Origin: Ophioceras dolichostomum
Lineage: Eukaryota; Ascomycota; Sordariomycetes; Magnaporthales; Ophioceraceae
Direction of reading: 5' to 3'
Assembly (NCBI GenBank): GCA_003049485.1
Contig: PYST01000130.1
Span: 35,521 to 99,520 of the forward strand
DNA: 64,000 bases
Shown here piece by piece: positions 12,204-22,738 of the stretch; the stretch's first letter is position 1, and every line of letters starts with the position of its first letter. The notes under the pieces were generated by a model. The model was given only the letters and a program-made list of their open reading frames with translations. It had not been told where the DNA came from and ran no database searches. Made by a program: the position numbers and the translations under genes.

Positions 12204-15200
12204 ATGGATCGGTCAACGACCGCCGCCGGGAATGGAGCCGCTGGCAAATCCCAAATCCCGGCTGCCGGTCGCGAGACGTCGAGCGCCTCTAGAACGGACG
12301 CACAGTCCGCCAGACCCACGGCGCAATCCTCGACCGCGTCGTCCGTTACGAGCTCCCCTCTCCCCTCGAGGGAGACATCCCCCACCCGGTCACTGAGGGC
12401 CTCGATCGCGGCCGCCAGAAATCCTCCATCTGGTGTAACAGGCCCGGGAAACCGGTCGCGCAAAAACAGCCAGCAAGATCTAAGTCCTTCACGCCCGCCA
12501 AAGTCGAGTGCTTCGGCAACAACAACCGTGCCGACGTCAAAATCCATCTCCGCGGCCACGACACCGACGTTACTCCCGGTCGCGACCGCGGACGCCAGCA
12601 ACATCAAAGCTCCCATTCCCCAGAAGTCTCCCGCCACGCTGGAGCACCTGCGCGACACCCCTCGCTGGCCCGTGTCGCCCAGGTTAAAATCCCCGCCACC
12701 ATTGTTAAACAAGCCGAACCTCGGCCCGTCACGGAAAGGCGACCACGACCAGACGACGCCGACAATAAACCTTCAGCGACCGACCCCCCCCATGAACTAT
12801 CCAGATACCCCAAGCCAGTCAGATGCCGAGCTCGATGACGGCCATCTGCAGAGCGGAACGCGGACTCCTGCACGAGGGAGCACTTCCACATTAGAAACCG
12901 TCCAGGAAGCTAGTCCGTTGGGGTCGCCTCACGCCGTTAACGCCGCGTTGGAAAGGCTGGAAGACAGTTTGATCTCGGACACAAGCTCACAGGCGGACGC
13001 TTCCGAGGTGCCTGGAGGCACCGCACCCGCGAGGGTTACCAAGACGCGACAGGCCCTCGTGCAATCCCACAATGAGAGCGGCAGCGACAGTGGTAGCGTC
13101 AAGGCGGAGCGCCGGCCCGGTGCGACCTCGGCGCCGCCGCCCTCATTAACGAGCCGACAGTCCAGCACGTCCACGATCACGAAGCCTGCTGCGGGCAAGG
13201 GAAAGCCCAGCGAGGGCACTGTCAAGACCATGACGGTCGAGACCGAAACGGTCACGTCAATACCGCAGGTAGCAGTCGCGCCCACCAGCATGCAGGGTAC
13301 GAACGGCAGCCTCAGGACGAAGCCGAGCTCCGAGACGATCCGGCCGAAGAAGGAGAAGAAGAAGCCGAGCAAGAAGCAGCAGGCCATCCAGTCGAACGCG
13401 GCGTCATCTAAGGCGGACAACTTCGAGGCCAAGATCGCCAGCGCCGTGGACGAGGCCGACACGTCGGACTCGGAGGAGACCTTCGTCTACGACTCCAACC
13501 CACCCGACGGCCGCGACCGGCCGCTCACTAACCGCTTCCACTCGCGCACGCCGAGCGCAACCTCGATGGTGAGCCAGGTGGACCGCAACGGCATGCGGTC
13601 GATCCACAGCGTCATGGAGGGCGGCGGCGGCGGCGGCGGCGGCGGTCTCCCCGGCGGCGTCGGCGCCACCGTGATGGGCGGTGTGATGCCCTCGTCCACG
13701 GGCGGGATGAAGAAGAAGAAGTTCTCCAACACGTTCACCGCCACCTCTGGTACCGACAGCGGGTTTGGGGGCGATGACGAGGGAGGGCCCGCGAGGGGAG
13801 GCCATATCGGTTCGTCTCGTGGGACCACCCCCCGCCACCCGGCGCACATAGGGCTGTGGGGCCGCAACGGCGGCGGCGGGAACGGGCACACGTACCTGTT
13901 CGACAGCGAGTCGCCATTCATCGGCGGCAGCTCGCGGGGTAGGCCCTCGCCGCACGTCAACAGCGCCAGCGGCGGCATGCGCCAGTCCCCCGGCCCGCCC
14001 AGCCCGCGGTTCGTGGCAGCGGGAGGACGGGGCGGCGGCCTTGGCGTCACCGGCGCCGGCGTCATGGGCAGCGGTGGCGGTGGTAGTGGCGGTGGTGGTG
14101 GTGGCGGCGGCAGCAGCAGCAAGCGCGGCTCGCAGTCGGGCTACGACCTGGACGACACCACCACCGGCGCCGACGATGAGCACACGCCCCTGATCCCCTC
14201 GTCGCTGCGCTCCTCGCGCTCCCGGCGCTCCACCGGAGGCAGCGGGCTCAACGCCGTTGCCCGGTACCACCACTCCCTCGCCGTGTCCGGCCGGGGCCAC
14301 CCCGGCGCCGCCTACCACTCCTCCTCGCACCACCCGCAGTCGCTGCTGAACCGCATGGCGAGCTGCCTGGTGCTGACCGTCATGCTGCTGCTCGTCGTGT
14401 CGGGGGCCATCGGCTTCATGTTCGCGACGTCGCAGCCGCTGACCAACGTCGAGCTGGTCAAGATCGCGAACGTCATCGCGTCCGAGCAGGAGCTCATGTT
14501 CGATATGACGGTGAAGGCGCAGAACCCCAACGTCGTCGTTGTTGTTGTGGACTCGTCCGACCTGGAGATCTTCGCGAAGAGCCAGCATGCGGGGACGGAT
14601 GGGGAGTGGTGGCGGAGGCCGTCTAAGCCTAGGCCTAGTAGGCCTGGGTTGGAAGGGAATAGTGGTTCTTTTGCTGCGCGGAGGGCTGCTGCGACTGGTA
14701 TGGGTCAACGAGAGGAGGAGGACGATGAAGACGGTATAGAAGTAGAGGAGGTCGAAAACGACTGGCAACTCATCAACGGCCCACGCCCACTCGACGCGCT
14801 CTCCCCGCCACCAGACGATTCCTCCCCGCCGCTCGACGACACCGCGCCTAACATGCGCCTCGGCACGATCCGCGAGCTGGACCAGCCGTTCTCGTTCGAG
14901 GGCTCGTTCTTCAACAAGGGCTCCTCGGTGTCGAGGGGCTCGCTGAGGCTCAACAGGCCCGGGAACGGCACGGAGTCCGGGGCGGAGCGGTGGAGCCGGA
15001 TCCTGGAGGACGAGTTCGACCTGATCCTGAAGGGGGTGCTGAAGTACTCGCTGCCGATGAGCCAGCGGGTGCGCACGATCGCCATCTCGGGTCGGACGAG
15101 GGTCAAGCCGAACTCGGCGACGAATCCGGGGGATGATGAGGATGATGGTGATGGTGATGGTGATGGCGGTGGCAAGGGTGATAAGGGTGGTAAGGGTAAG

Positions 15201-15335
15201 GATGGTGTTGGGGATGGGGATAAGGAGGCGAAGTTGTTTGGGAGGAGGGTGCCGGTTAGGATTAGTGGTGGTGGAGTATCGGGAGCGGGGAGGTTACGGT
15301 CAGCTTCTTCTGGGGAGGGGGAACAAGTTGTTTGA
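12204..15335 (+). CDS. VAC7: Vac7-type regulator of PI(3,5)P2 synthesis at the vacuole
   Basis: Single exon, 1043 residues, start ATG in the context accacgATGg. In yeast, Vac7 is a vacuolar membrane protein that activates the Fab1 PI3P 5-kinase (with Vac14 and Fig4) and so controls vacuole size and stress responses. The layout fits. A very long disordered Ser/Pro/Gly-rich cytosolic N-terminus (1-715) contains basic patches (KPSKKQQAI) and an acidic TSDSEETFVYDSNP motif. One transmembrane segment follows at about 718-742 (VLTVMLLLVVSGAIGFMF). The conserved luminal C-terminus comes next, with NVELVKIANVIASEQELMFD, a short poly-Val strand and DSSDLEIFAKS. A later block (LILKGVLKYSLPMSQRVRTI) is typical of the family. 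Poly-Gly runs and a DGDGDG tract near 975 are local expansions. The length is close to yeast Vac7 (about 1.1 kb of residues). Confidence 0.9.
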   Translation: MDRSTTAAGNGAAGKSQIPAAGRETSSASRTDAQSARPTAQSSTASSVTSSPLPSRETSPTRSLRASIAAARNPPSGVTGPGNRSRKNSQQDLSPSRPPKSSASATTTVPTSKSISAATTPTLLPVATADASNIKAPIPQKSPATLEHLRDTPRWPVSPRLKSPPPLLNKPNLGPSRKGDHDQTTPTINLQRPTPPMNYPDTPSQSDAELDDGHLQSGTRTPARGSTSTLETVQEASPLGSPHAVNAALERLEDSLISDTSSQADASEVPGGTAPARVTKTRQALVQSHNESGSDSGSVKAERRPGATSAPPPSLTSRQSSTSTITKPAAGKGKPSEGTVKTMTVETETVTSIPQVAVAPTSMQGTNGSLRTKPSSETIRPKKEKKKPSKKQQAIQSNAASSKADNFEAKIASAVDEADTSDSEETFVYDSNPPDGRDRPLTNRFHSRTPSATSMVSQVDRNGMRSIHSVMEGGGGGGGGGLPGGVGATVMGGVMPSSTGGMKKKKFSNTFTATSGTDSGFGGDDEGGPARGGHIGSSRGTTPRHPAHIGLWGRNGGGGNGHTYLFDSESPFIGGSSRGRPSPHVNSASGGMRQSPGPPSPRFVAAGGRGGGLGVTGAGVMGSGGGGSGGGGGGGGSSSKRGSQSGYDLDDTTTGADDEHTPLIPSSLRSSRSRRSTGGSGLNAVARYHHSLAVSGRGHPGAAYHSSSHHPQSLLNRMASCLVLTVMLLLVVSGAIGFMFATSQPLTNVELVKIANVIASEQELMFDMTVKAQNPNVVVVVVDSSDLEIFAKSQHAGTDGEWWRRPSKPRPSRPGLEGNSGSFAARRAAATGMGQREEEDDEDGIEVEEVENDWQLINGPRPLDALSPPPDDSSPPLDDTAPNMRLGTIRELDQPFSFEGSFFNKGSSVSRGSLRLNRPGNGTESGAERWSRILEDEFDLILKGVLKYSLPMSQRVRTIAISGRTRVKPNSATNPGDDEDDGDGDGDGGGKGDKGGKGKDGVGDGDKEAKLFGRRVPVRISGGGVSGAGRLRSASSGEGEQVV

Positions 15336-17832
15336 GGTTCTCGTTGCTTCGTCCTCGTTGCTTCGTCCTCGTTTGAAGAGATGCCGAGCAGAGGACCCCT
15401 CCCCTTCTCAAGTACGCCCTTTCGTTATCTTGTTGGGAAATCTACCTGGTGGCAGTTGACATTTTTTGTACTGGCCCCTTATGCCTGGTGTTGTTTTTTC
15501 TTCCTTTCCCACCTTCTCTCTCTGTCTTTTTCGTCACTCCCTGGTGTTTTTTGTCTTTGATTTCTGGGAGTCTACGGGGCAACACATTTATATCCCCTTT
15601 TCACGATCATCATTCCATCGTCATCACTCGAAGAAAAAAACAAAAAGCGACAGGCGTCCAAGACATCCTCACGGAAAATATCACAACTTTTATCCAATAC
15701 CATGATTTCTACTGAACCCCAGTTTCTTGCATTCTCAAGATATCCTTTCTTCCTTTCGTTATATCCCAAGCTGTTTTTTTTTTCTTAGCTCCCCAAAAAA
15801 TGATATTTCCTCCTCTCTTGTTATCATGAAATTAGACACAAATCATAGCCCCAAAACTGCCTGCCTACCTACCTTACCCGGTACTTACCATCAAGAAGAC
15901 TGACTGGCCTTGTCGGCCCTTTCTTTTGTCTCATCTGTTGTTCGTCCTCTCTAACGTTTAACCATGTCTCATGAGTCTGTCTTCATTAGGCCTTGTATGA
16001 TTTGTGCGGAGTGATACCCGGTTAGGTATCTTGCCTGCGTCAGGGATCTAGGCGGTATTTGGATGGACTGAAAAGGATGGAGGATCAAAACGCATGCGCG
16101 CGTGAAAAAACATGTACAGGAAAAGAGCAAAAGCAAGGGAACAGACGGGCAAAAATGCAGGTGAGGACTCGGTGTTTCAGAGCAACACGGTGGCTGTCAC
16201 GATCTTTTTTATACCATATCGAGCGAGGCAACAGTCCCATGGGGTCTGATTATAAGGGTTATCCTAAAGTGGATTTTGTTTTCCCTCTTTTTCCTCACTC
16301 CTTTGCCTGTTATTATAACCTTTACGATGATAACTACCTACCCATTTTCTTCCACTTTTTCTCGGTTTCAAACACTCATAGGGGAAAAGCGAGATTGATA
16401 CACACACACTCCATGAGGACCGAACCCAAAGGATGGGCCTTCATCGGGAGGCAGTACTTTGTTTTCCTCATCATTCCATTGGAAGTAAGGTAAGGAAGGC
16501 CAGGGGCCGACGAACGGCCAATGCGGTAGCGAAATGTGGGCATTAGGACTTGGATATTATAGAAACACACCGGCTGGTAGGCGGGAAGTCAGACAGAATG
16601 GAGGCATGGGTAGGAGATGGAAATCAGGTTGCCTAAGGATGTGGGATATGGGTGTTTTCCTAGTTGGTGGCCGGTTTGGCATCACCACCATCAACACGCC
16701 TGGGAGATAATACCATCATCACTCGCTCGTTCTCCGAGAACCCCTCTAATAACTCACTCGACCCTCCTCTGTCCTTCTCGATCATGCCTTTCTCTTTAGG
16801 TAGATAACATACCTGAGCCTGTACTGCACCCTTCGGTTGTTAAATTGGCAGGGGAGGAATTGGAATGGAGTTTATGGCCTTGGGTTGGACTGGAACAGCC
16901 GCCACCGACGGCCACGGGGTCTTCATACTGATGGCTGGTGGGCGGGAAGAGGGACAATAATGGGTTTCTTTTCGCACATATATACTTCGCACATAGTTGC
17001 CCGATCACAAACGACGGAAAGACGAGACAAAAACCGGTGGAGGAAGAGAAAAGGATCACTGTTTGGTATTTGTAATGGGCCTCGTATGTCGGAACCTATG
17101 TAATGTCTTGTAGCGAACGAGGGAGACATGGATTGAGAGCATCTAGGAAGGGTTGGCTTTCGCTGGTTTCGCTGGTGCGGCACGAGGCTGCCGTGGGCAC
17201 CAGACGGTGCAGCCAGCTCGGAGCTAGTCCGTGGGCACGCTCGCTGCATGGGGACGGAGATAGTCTATAGCGACTGGCAACCACTGAATCACATCGAACA
17301 AAAAAAAAAGAAAAAAAAGGTTAATTCAATTCGCCCATCTCTTATCTTGCTGTTCATATCTGGTACCTAGTCAGATGAGGCCATCATGTGAGAGCCTACC
17401 TCGCAACTTCCTATCATATGGGAGACAACGCACATATCATGTGGGAGTATCCGGCATTCTGGTTCGTCGTTTTATTTTCGTTGGTTGTCGTCAGACGCAG
17501 ATCAGGCACCCGGCTCTTTCAGTGAGGCGGAGCACTGGACGCCTGAAGAAGTATCCCTACCTTGGTGGAGCGGTTAATTTATGCGATACCGAAGTATCAA
17601 TACAAAAAACGGACCCCTGAATCCTGCCGCTAACACCCAACCTGAAGCGGGTGGGTTGACGAATCCTGAACCGGGCGCTGCTGCTCACTCCCTCGCTGCC
17701 GACTGACGCCCGTTCTTTGTGCAATGGTACCTACAGTACCGAGATTCCCTTTCTTTGATGGAGGTGCCGATAGTGATAGTGAACGTACCTATGTAGCTCT
17801 TTTCAGCCAACAACAGTGTGACTTGCTGGCAC
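15336..17832. other. Intergenic, VAC7 to VPS62
   Basis: Noncoding. A 14-bp direct repeat (ctcgttgcttcgtc, 15341-15354 and 15355-15368) follows the VAC7 stop immediately. T- and CT-rich sequence then fits a 3' untranslated region. A mixed A/G tract lies at about 17300-17320. No supported gene. Confidence 0.5.
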
Positions 17833-20067
17833 ATGGGGAACTCGTCGTCTTTCCGGAACAAATTTCCCTTTTCCTTTTCTAGGGGCTCTCGGGTTCCCGA
17901 GGGAGACAGATTGTTGGCGGGGGATGACCAAGACGACCAAGAGACTGTCCCATTGCAGCCTGTCCCAAGCCACCACTGCAGCAGAAACGGCGTCTCATCA
18001 TCACCATATCGCCGCCCAAATCCGCAGAGTGAGGAAGCGGGGGAAGATTACAGCTACTACTACCCAAGACAAGAAATGGACGAGGAAAGGGAGAGGTTGC
18101 TGGAGGAAGCCTGGGAAGACGACGAGCCCGATGCTCCTCTTGCAACGACGGCGACCCGCCGCCAAGAGGATCCAACTAGCAGCAGCCCAACAACAGCCGC
18201 CCCCTCATCAAGTCGACGCACCCGCAACCATAACCGCTCACTAACGAGCAGTAGCAGCACGCCGCGTTCCTCGAGACGTCCTCTGAGAAGGAGGAGGAAA
18301 TGGCGCAGGAACCACCTCCACTGCCTCTGGCGCTGGCCGCTGGTGCACATCCCGCGGTGCGTGCTGGTGCTGGCCGCGGTGTGCTGGACGCTCTTCTTCA
18401 TCACGTGGGGCCTGCCGCGTCTGCTGAACCCGACGCCTCCGACGCCGGCCGAGAGGCAGCGCGACCAGCAGTGGGTGGCGTCGTCGCCTTACTGGCTGGA
18501 CAGGCAGGCGTGTCGCTGGTTGAGCCTTTGCGGCGTGCATCATTTGAGGTGGGATGCGCCTGTGCTGTCGAAGAGGAGTGGGCTGGATGCGATGGTTGAG
18601 GGGGTCGGTGATGGGGCTGCTGGAGGAGGCGATCTGAAGAGGAGGAGGTCGACGAGGAGGCGTACATCTAACGCTGTTGACGACGAGCCGTCGTGGCAGA
18701 GGGCGGCTTCTTCTTCCAGGTGGTCAGGGTCAGACGGCATCATGCCGGACGACAACGAAAAAGCGACGAGGCCGGTGCCGGATTACGTCCTCCGGTATGC
18801 GCCGTTGGTGCATCTCTACTCTGGGGAGAATTTCTGGCCGTCACATATTGCCGAGCACGTGCGGCACATGCGGCCGTTCGTGGACGGGCTTCTACTGACA
18901 GCAAGCGGCGGCGACGGCGGCGGGAGCAACATGTCGGATTCTGGGACTGGGACGACCCCGACTCCCCTGAAGCTGGAGGACCTGGACGGGCTGAACTCGG
19001 TGGAGGGAGACGTGCGACTTACAAGCCTCGACGACGTCGAGACCCGGCCGGAGTGGCTGCATAGTCATTCTGGGATCCCTTCTTCCCACGCTGAACATGA
19101 TGGCGAGGAGGGCCTTGCCACGTCGTTGTCGCCTAGCCGCAGGCGACTTCTTCCCCTTCGGTGGGCGGCCAGTCGTCGTTCGCGCCGGCCAGAACCATTA
19201 TCATCATCACCCAGAGAGTCGGGGCAGCAGCAGCACCAGCGGCAGCAGCAGAAGCAGCAACACAAGCCTAATGACGTGAGCGGACACTCGACGGCACCTG
19301 CGATCTTAGTGCTGGTGGGTAAGGGGGACGGCATCATCGACGCATTCTGGTTCTTCTTCTACAGCTACAACCTGGGCCAGACGGTGCTGAGCGTGAGGTT
19401 CGGCAACCACGTCGGCGACTGGGAGCACTGCATGGTGAGGTTCGAACACGGCGTTCCCAAGGCCATGTTCCTCAGCGAGCACGCCGGTGGACAGGCGTAT
19501 GTTTGGCAGGCGCTGGAGAAGATGAAGGTGAAGATGAACGGGACGGCGATAGCGGGGGAGGAGGAGCAGAAGGAGGAGGAGGACGCTAAAGAGCGGCCGG
19601 TCATCTACTCGGCCGTTGGCAGCCACGCCATGTACGCTATGCCGGGAAACCACCCGTACGTGCTCCCGTTCGGGATGCTGAAGGACGTTACCGACAAGGG
19701 CCCGCTGTGGGATCCGGCGAGGAACGCCTGGGCTTATTGGTATGACCCACGGAGTAACAACGACGATGACGGCGAGGAGGGGGAAGAGGAGTTCAAACCG
19801 ATTGGGACTGTTGGAGTCTCCGGCATTACCACTCAGCCAGCGCCTCCGCCAACAGGCTGGACTCGGTTCGCGGGCGCGTGGGGAGACGCGCTTTACGGCC
19901 TCGGCGACCACAGGCAATGGCGTCTGTTCGGGCAGTATCACTACATCACGGGGCCGCAGGGGCCGAGGTTCAAGAACCTGGGGCGCGAGACCATGTGTCC
20001 TGGCAAGAAGTGCAGGGTTTTGGAGAGTTTGGAGGATGGGAAGAAGGGGACGTGGTATAGCAGTTGA
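17833..20067 (+). CDS. VPS62: Vps62-like vacuolar sorting-associated protein
   Basis: Single exon, 744 residues. The open frame extends to a GTG at 17818, but fungi do not use GTG, so the ATG at 17833 (MGNSSSF) is the start. A disordered, acidic then Arg-rich N-terminus precedes one transmembrane segment at about 175-198 (CVLVLAAVCWTLFFITWGL). The rest matches the Vps62 family (DUF946). Visible blocks are YVLRYAPLVHLYSGENFWPS, GKGDGIIDAFWFFFYSYN, GNHVGDWEHCMVRF, AVGSHAMYAMPGNHPY, GPLWDPARNAWAYWYD, and the C-terminal GAWGDALYGLGDHRQW and CPGKKC. Yeast VPS62 mutants are impaired in vacuolar protein sorting; the biochemical activity is unknown. Insertions of poly-Gln (near 465-485) and acidic stretches interrupt the core. 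MGNSSS resembles an N-myristoylation signal, unusual beside a transmembrane anchor. Confidence 0.9.
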   Translation: MGNSSSFRNKFPFSFSRGSRVPEGDRLLAGDDQDDQETVPLQPVPSHHCSRNGVSSSPYRRPNPQSEEAGEDYSYYYPRQEMDEERERLLEEAWEDDEPDAPLATTATRRQEDPTSSSPTTAAPSSSRRTRNHNRSLTSSSSTPRSSRRPLRRRRKWRRNHLHCLWRWPLVHIPRCVLVLAAVCWTLFFITWGLPRLLNPTPPTPAERQRDQQWVASSPYWLDRQACRWLSLCGVHHLRWDAPVLSKRSGLDAMVEGVGDGAAGGGDLKRRRSTRRRTSNAVDDEPSWQRAASSSRWSGSDGIMPDDNEKATRPVPDYVLRYAPLVHLYSGENFWPSHIAEHVRHMRPFVDGLLLTASGGDGGGSNMSDSGTGTTPTPLKLEDLDGLNSVEGDVRLTSLDDVETRPEWLHSHSGIPSSHAEHDGEEGLATSLSPSRRRLLPLRWAASRRSRRPEPLSSSPRESGQQQHQRQQQKQQHKPNDVSGHSTAPAILVLVGKGDGIIDAFWFFFYSYNLGQTVLSVRFGNHVGDWEHCMVRFEHGVPKAMFLSEHAGGQAYVWQALEKMKVKMNGTAIAGEEEQKEEEDAKERPVIYSAVGSHAMYAMPGNHPYVLPFGMLKDVTDKGPLWDPARNAWAYWYDPRSNNDDDGEEGEEEFKPIGTVGVSGITTQPAPPPTGWTRFAGAWGDALYGLGDHRQWRLFGQYHYITGPQGPRFKNLGRETMCPGKKCRVLESLEDGKKGTWYSS

Positions 20068-22738
20068 TTGGATAGAGATAGATAGATTTGGGCTGGGCAT
20101 CTTCGTTTGGTCGGCATCGATGCCAGGAGTCTTCACGCGGTTTGATGATACCTAGCTGCCTCCATATAGATGTACGTTAGATGGAGGCTGTTGTTGCTGG
20201 GTCTATCTGGATTACTAATGCTACTTGCTTCATTATTGTTCGGTTGCGTGAGGCTGGGGCGGAGTTCGTTGTTGATAGGATAGCATAGACGGTAGGTAGC
20301 TCGAGGTGCTTGCTGGCCATCTCGATCTTGGCAATAGTTGGACGGCTGAAGATGCCCCTCCCTCTGCTCGTTTTCAGCGCTATACTAGTAGAGAAGGGGT
20401 TTTACCACGACTGAGGAGGAGAACAGCCAGCAACCGTGGGAACGATGCCCATTGGTGGGGGGAACGTCTTTCTCACCATTGGTGATATCGCCTCTTGCCC
20501 AAGGTTCCTTCCGGCAATACCCTCCAACTGGGGCAGATTTCGGAAATTTGGGATAGCGAGACGAGACTTTGTAAGCTATGAAAGGTTAAGGGTGGATTAT
20601 TCTCCGCATTGTGCCCTTAACAGATCGTCGAGACGACGGTGAATCTCTCCCGAGGTAGGTGCGTACCGAGGAACCTGTTTGATGTAGAGCCGGGAATGGT
20701 AGGTGAGACAACGGACGGGAAGGGGAAACAGACCAGCCAGGCGGTCGGGCTAACTGCGTGCCTCCCGTCCGAGGCAGCACCACAGCGGTGAGTCAATCAG
20801 TCAGGTCTACAATGCACGCCGTCCCGATCCACGCCGCGGCATGATGACGCATGGTAGTGCGAAAGTTGGGGAAAAAAAGAGAACAACGTGCGCCGGATGG
20901 ATAAGTTCTCCCGAATTTTTCTGACTTATAGGGCATGTCCCGATCTGGCCAACAACAACAACGGTCACTAGCCCAGCTGAAGGAGGGGTTCGGAGATCGA
21001 GGGGAAACGCGAGCTGCTGTGGCCTTCCGCCAAGCAACCTGAAGCAAGCTGTTTGCTCTTGCTAGGTCTTCCACGCTCCTTCCATCTTAAAGCACCACGT
21101 CTGTTCATGAATCATGGCTCAGGACGACGCAGTGCCCCATCGAAAAGACGCAATCGCCGGTCGGGCTATGCAGTGCTCCCTGCAGCAATCCTGATTGGCA
21201 ATCCAATTCAACGACCTGCAGAACCTGCAGCGAGCCAAGTGGGTTCAAGCGCAACAAGGTTCGCTCAAGCAGCTGGAGAAAAACCCGAAAACGTAACAGC
21301 GCTGCTTCCTCTACGCAGCTTCTTCATGTCTGAGGAAGGCGTCAATAGCTTCTTTGCACTTCCGAAGTCCCGTATCCGCGTTCACACACATCGCGAGCGG
21401 TGGTGTAGATGGATCAGGCAAGTGTTTGGTACAAGTAGTACGGCAGCGAAGCCAGACTGGACTTTTCGCGCGGAACAGGATGGACTTCACGGCAGAGATT
21501 GCCGGGCCGCCCGTCCATCACCACCCACACCACCTTCCGTCTTCCCTTCTGTCCATTACAAACTTGAAAACCCCCCACCCGCGCCAGTCACTGTCGGTCG
21601 CACATTGTTCCCGGTTTGGAGATGTCGATATTAAGTATTACAAATTATACTCCATATGCTCCGTGGGATGGAGCTTCCAACAAACATCTAATCTCTTGGC
21701 GGACTGGATGCGTACACGGCCCTGCAGGACGGTCTATCCATGCTATGGTAGTAGCGGTTGCAGGTATGTCCACTGCCAAACCAGCCAGCATATCGGGTAG
21801 GTGAGGTTGGTGGTAGGTTCTTGTTGCCTTCAGCTCGACCAGGCCACCCGGTCCTTCCCTGTGAGCTAGTTATTTTCTCTGGGGTCCTTTCCTTTTCTCC
21901 CTCCCGCTTTATCTTGCTCGTCTCTTATCCATCGTATCTGCCCCATACGGTATCCCAGCTTCTAGTCCCCTCGTCTCTACTCGCCTCTCCAAGACGTACG
22001 AGTTTCTAGCCAAATACATCGCGTTCCCGACCTTGGCACACTTTGTGGCCGTCATCGATTTCAATATCGCCTCCTTTCTTGCGGCTCGCGTTTGCCCTAA
22101 GGCACCGTCTCGCGTCTGTCCCTAATCCCTCATCCGTCAAAACTCCTTCGCGGCCGAATCGGCTTAGCTGCCCCTCCACACGCCTTGCCCACCCGTGCTG
22201 GACCCTCCCGTCCCGAGCATGTGAATTAGGAGCTGTCTGGCGAGGGGCATAAACCTCAAACAACAGTGGTACTGCTACTAGCTACCGTATCTATTCAACG
22301 CTCAGCTTGCAGACTCCTCCCTCTGGAACCCGTTCTGCCTCTTATCGACAGAAGCACCTTACCTCTTCTTCAAAATGGGACGGTGAAAGGAATTTAGTCT
22401 TCCTCCTTCTACTTTTATCTCTTTTAAATTTTCCCTACCCCAGACCTTACCGAGGAGACCGTGGTGAAGCGGCCGAACTCTCCATTATACACCCTCGAGA
22501 AGGAACTCTCTTACGATAGTATACCACCGGCAGCCACCCGGCGCTCTGGACATCTCCGAATCTCCGAGCTCATCGGAGAGGCTCCCTACCAAGGGGGAAA
22601 GGATAGGAACTAGGGGAAGATAAAAGGGACCACCTACCTACCACCTACCTACCTGACTGCCTGCCAACCTGGCTATCTGTCCCGCAACCGTTCTCTGAAG
22701 TTCAGTTGCCGCCGGCCTGGCCAGATAGGCAGCAAAAC
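20068..22738. other. Intergenic, VPS62 to SIS-domain gene
   Basis: No supported gene. The longest open frame (21053-21634) is compositionally unremarkable and begins with a non-ATG codon. A short ACCT cluster lies at about 22632-22652, just upstream of the SIS-domain gene. Confidence 0.5.

Noticed and set aside
13404..14768. 454-codon reverse-strand open frame
   Set aside because: It lies entirely within VAC7 coding sequence and is an Arg/Ala/His-rich shadow of GC-rich codons with no family resemblance.
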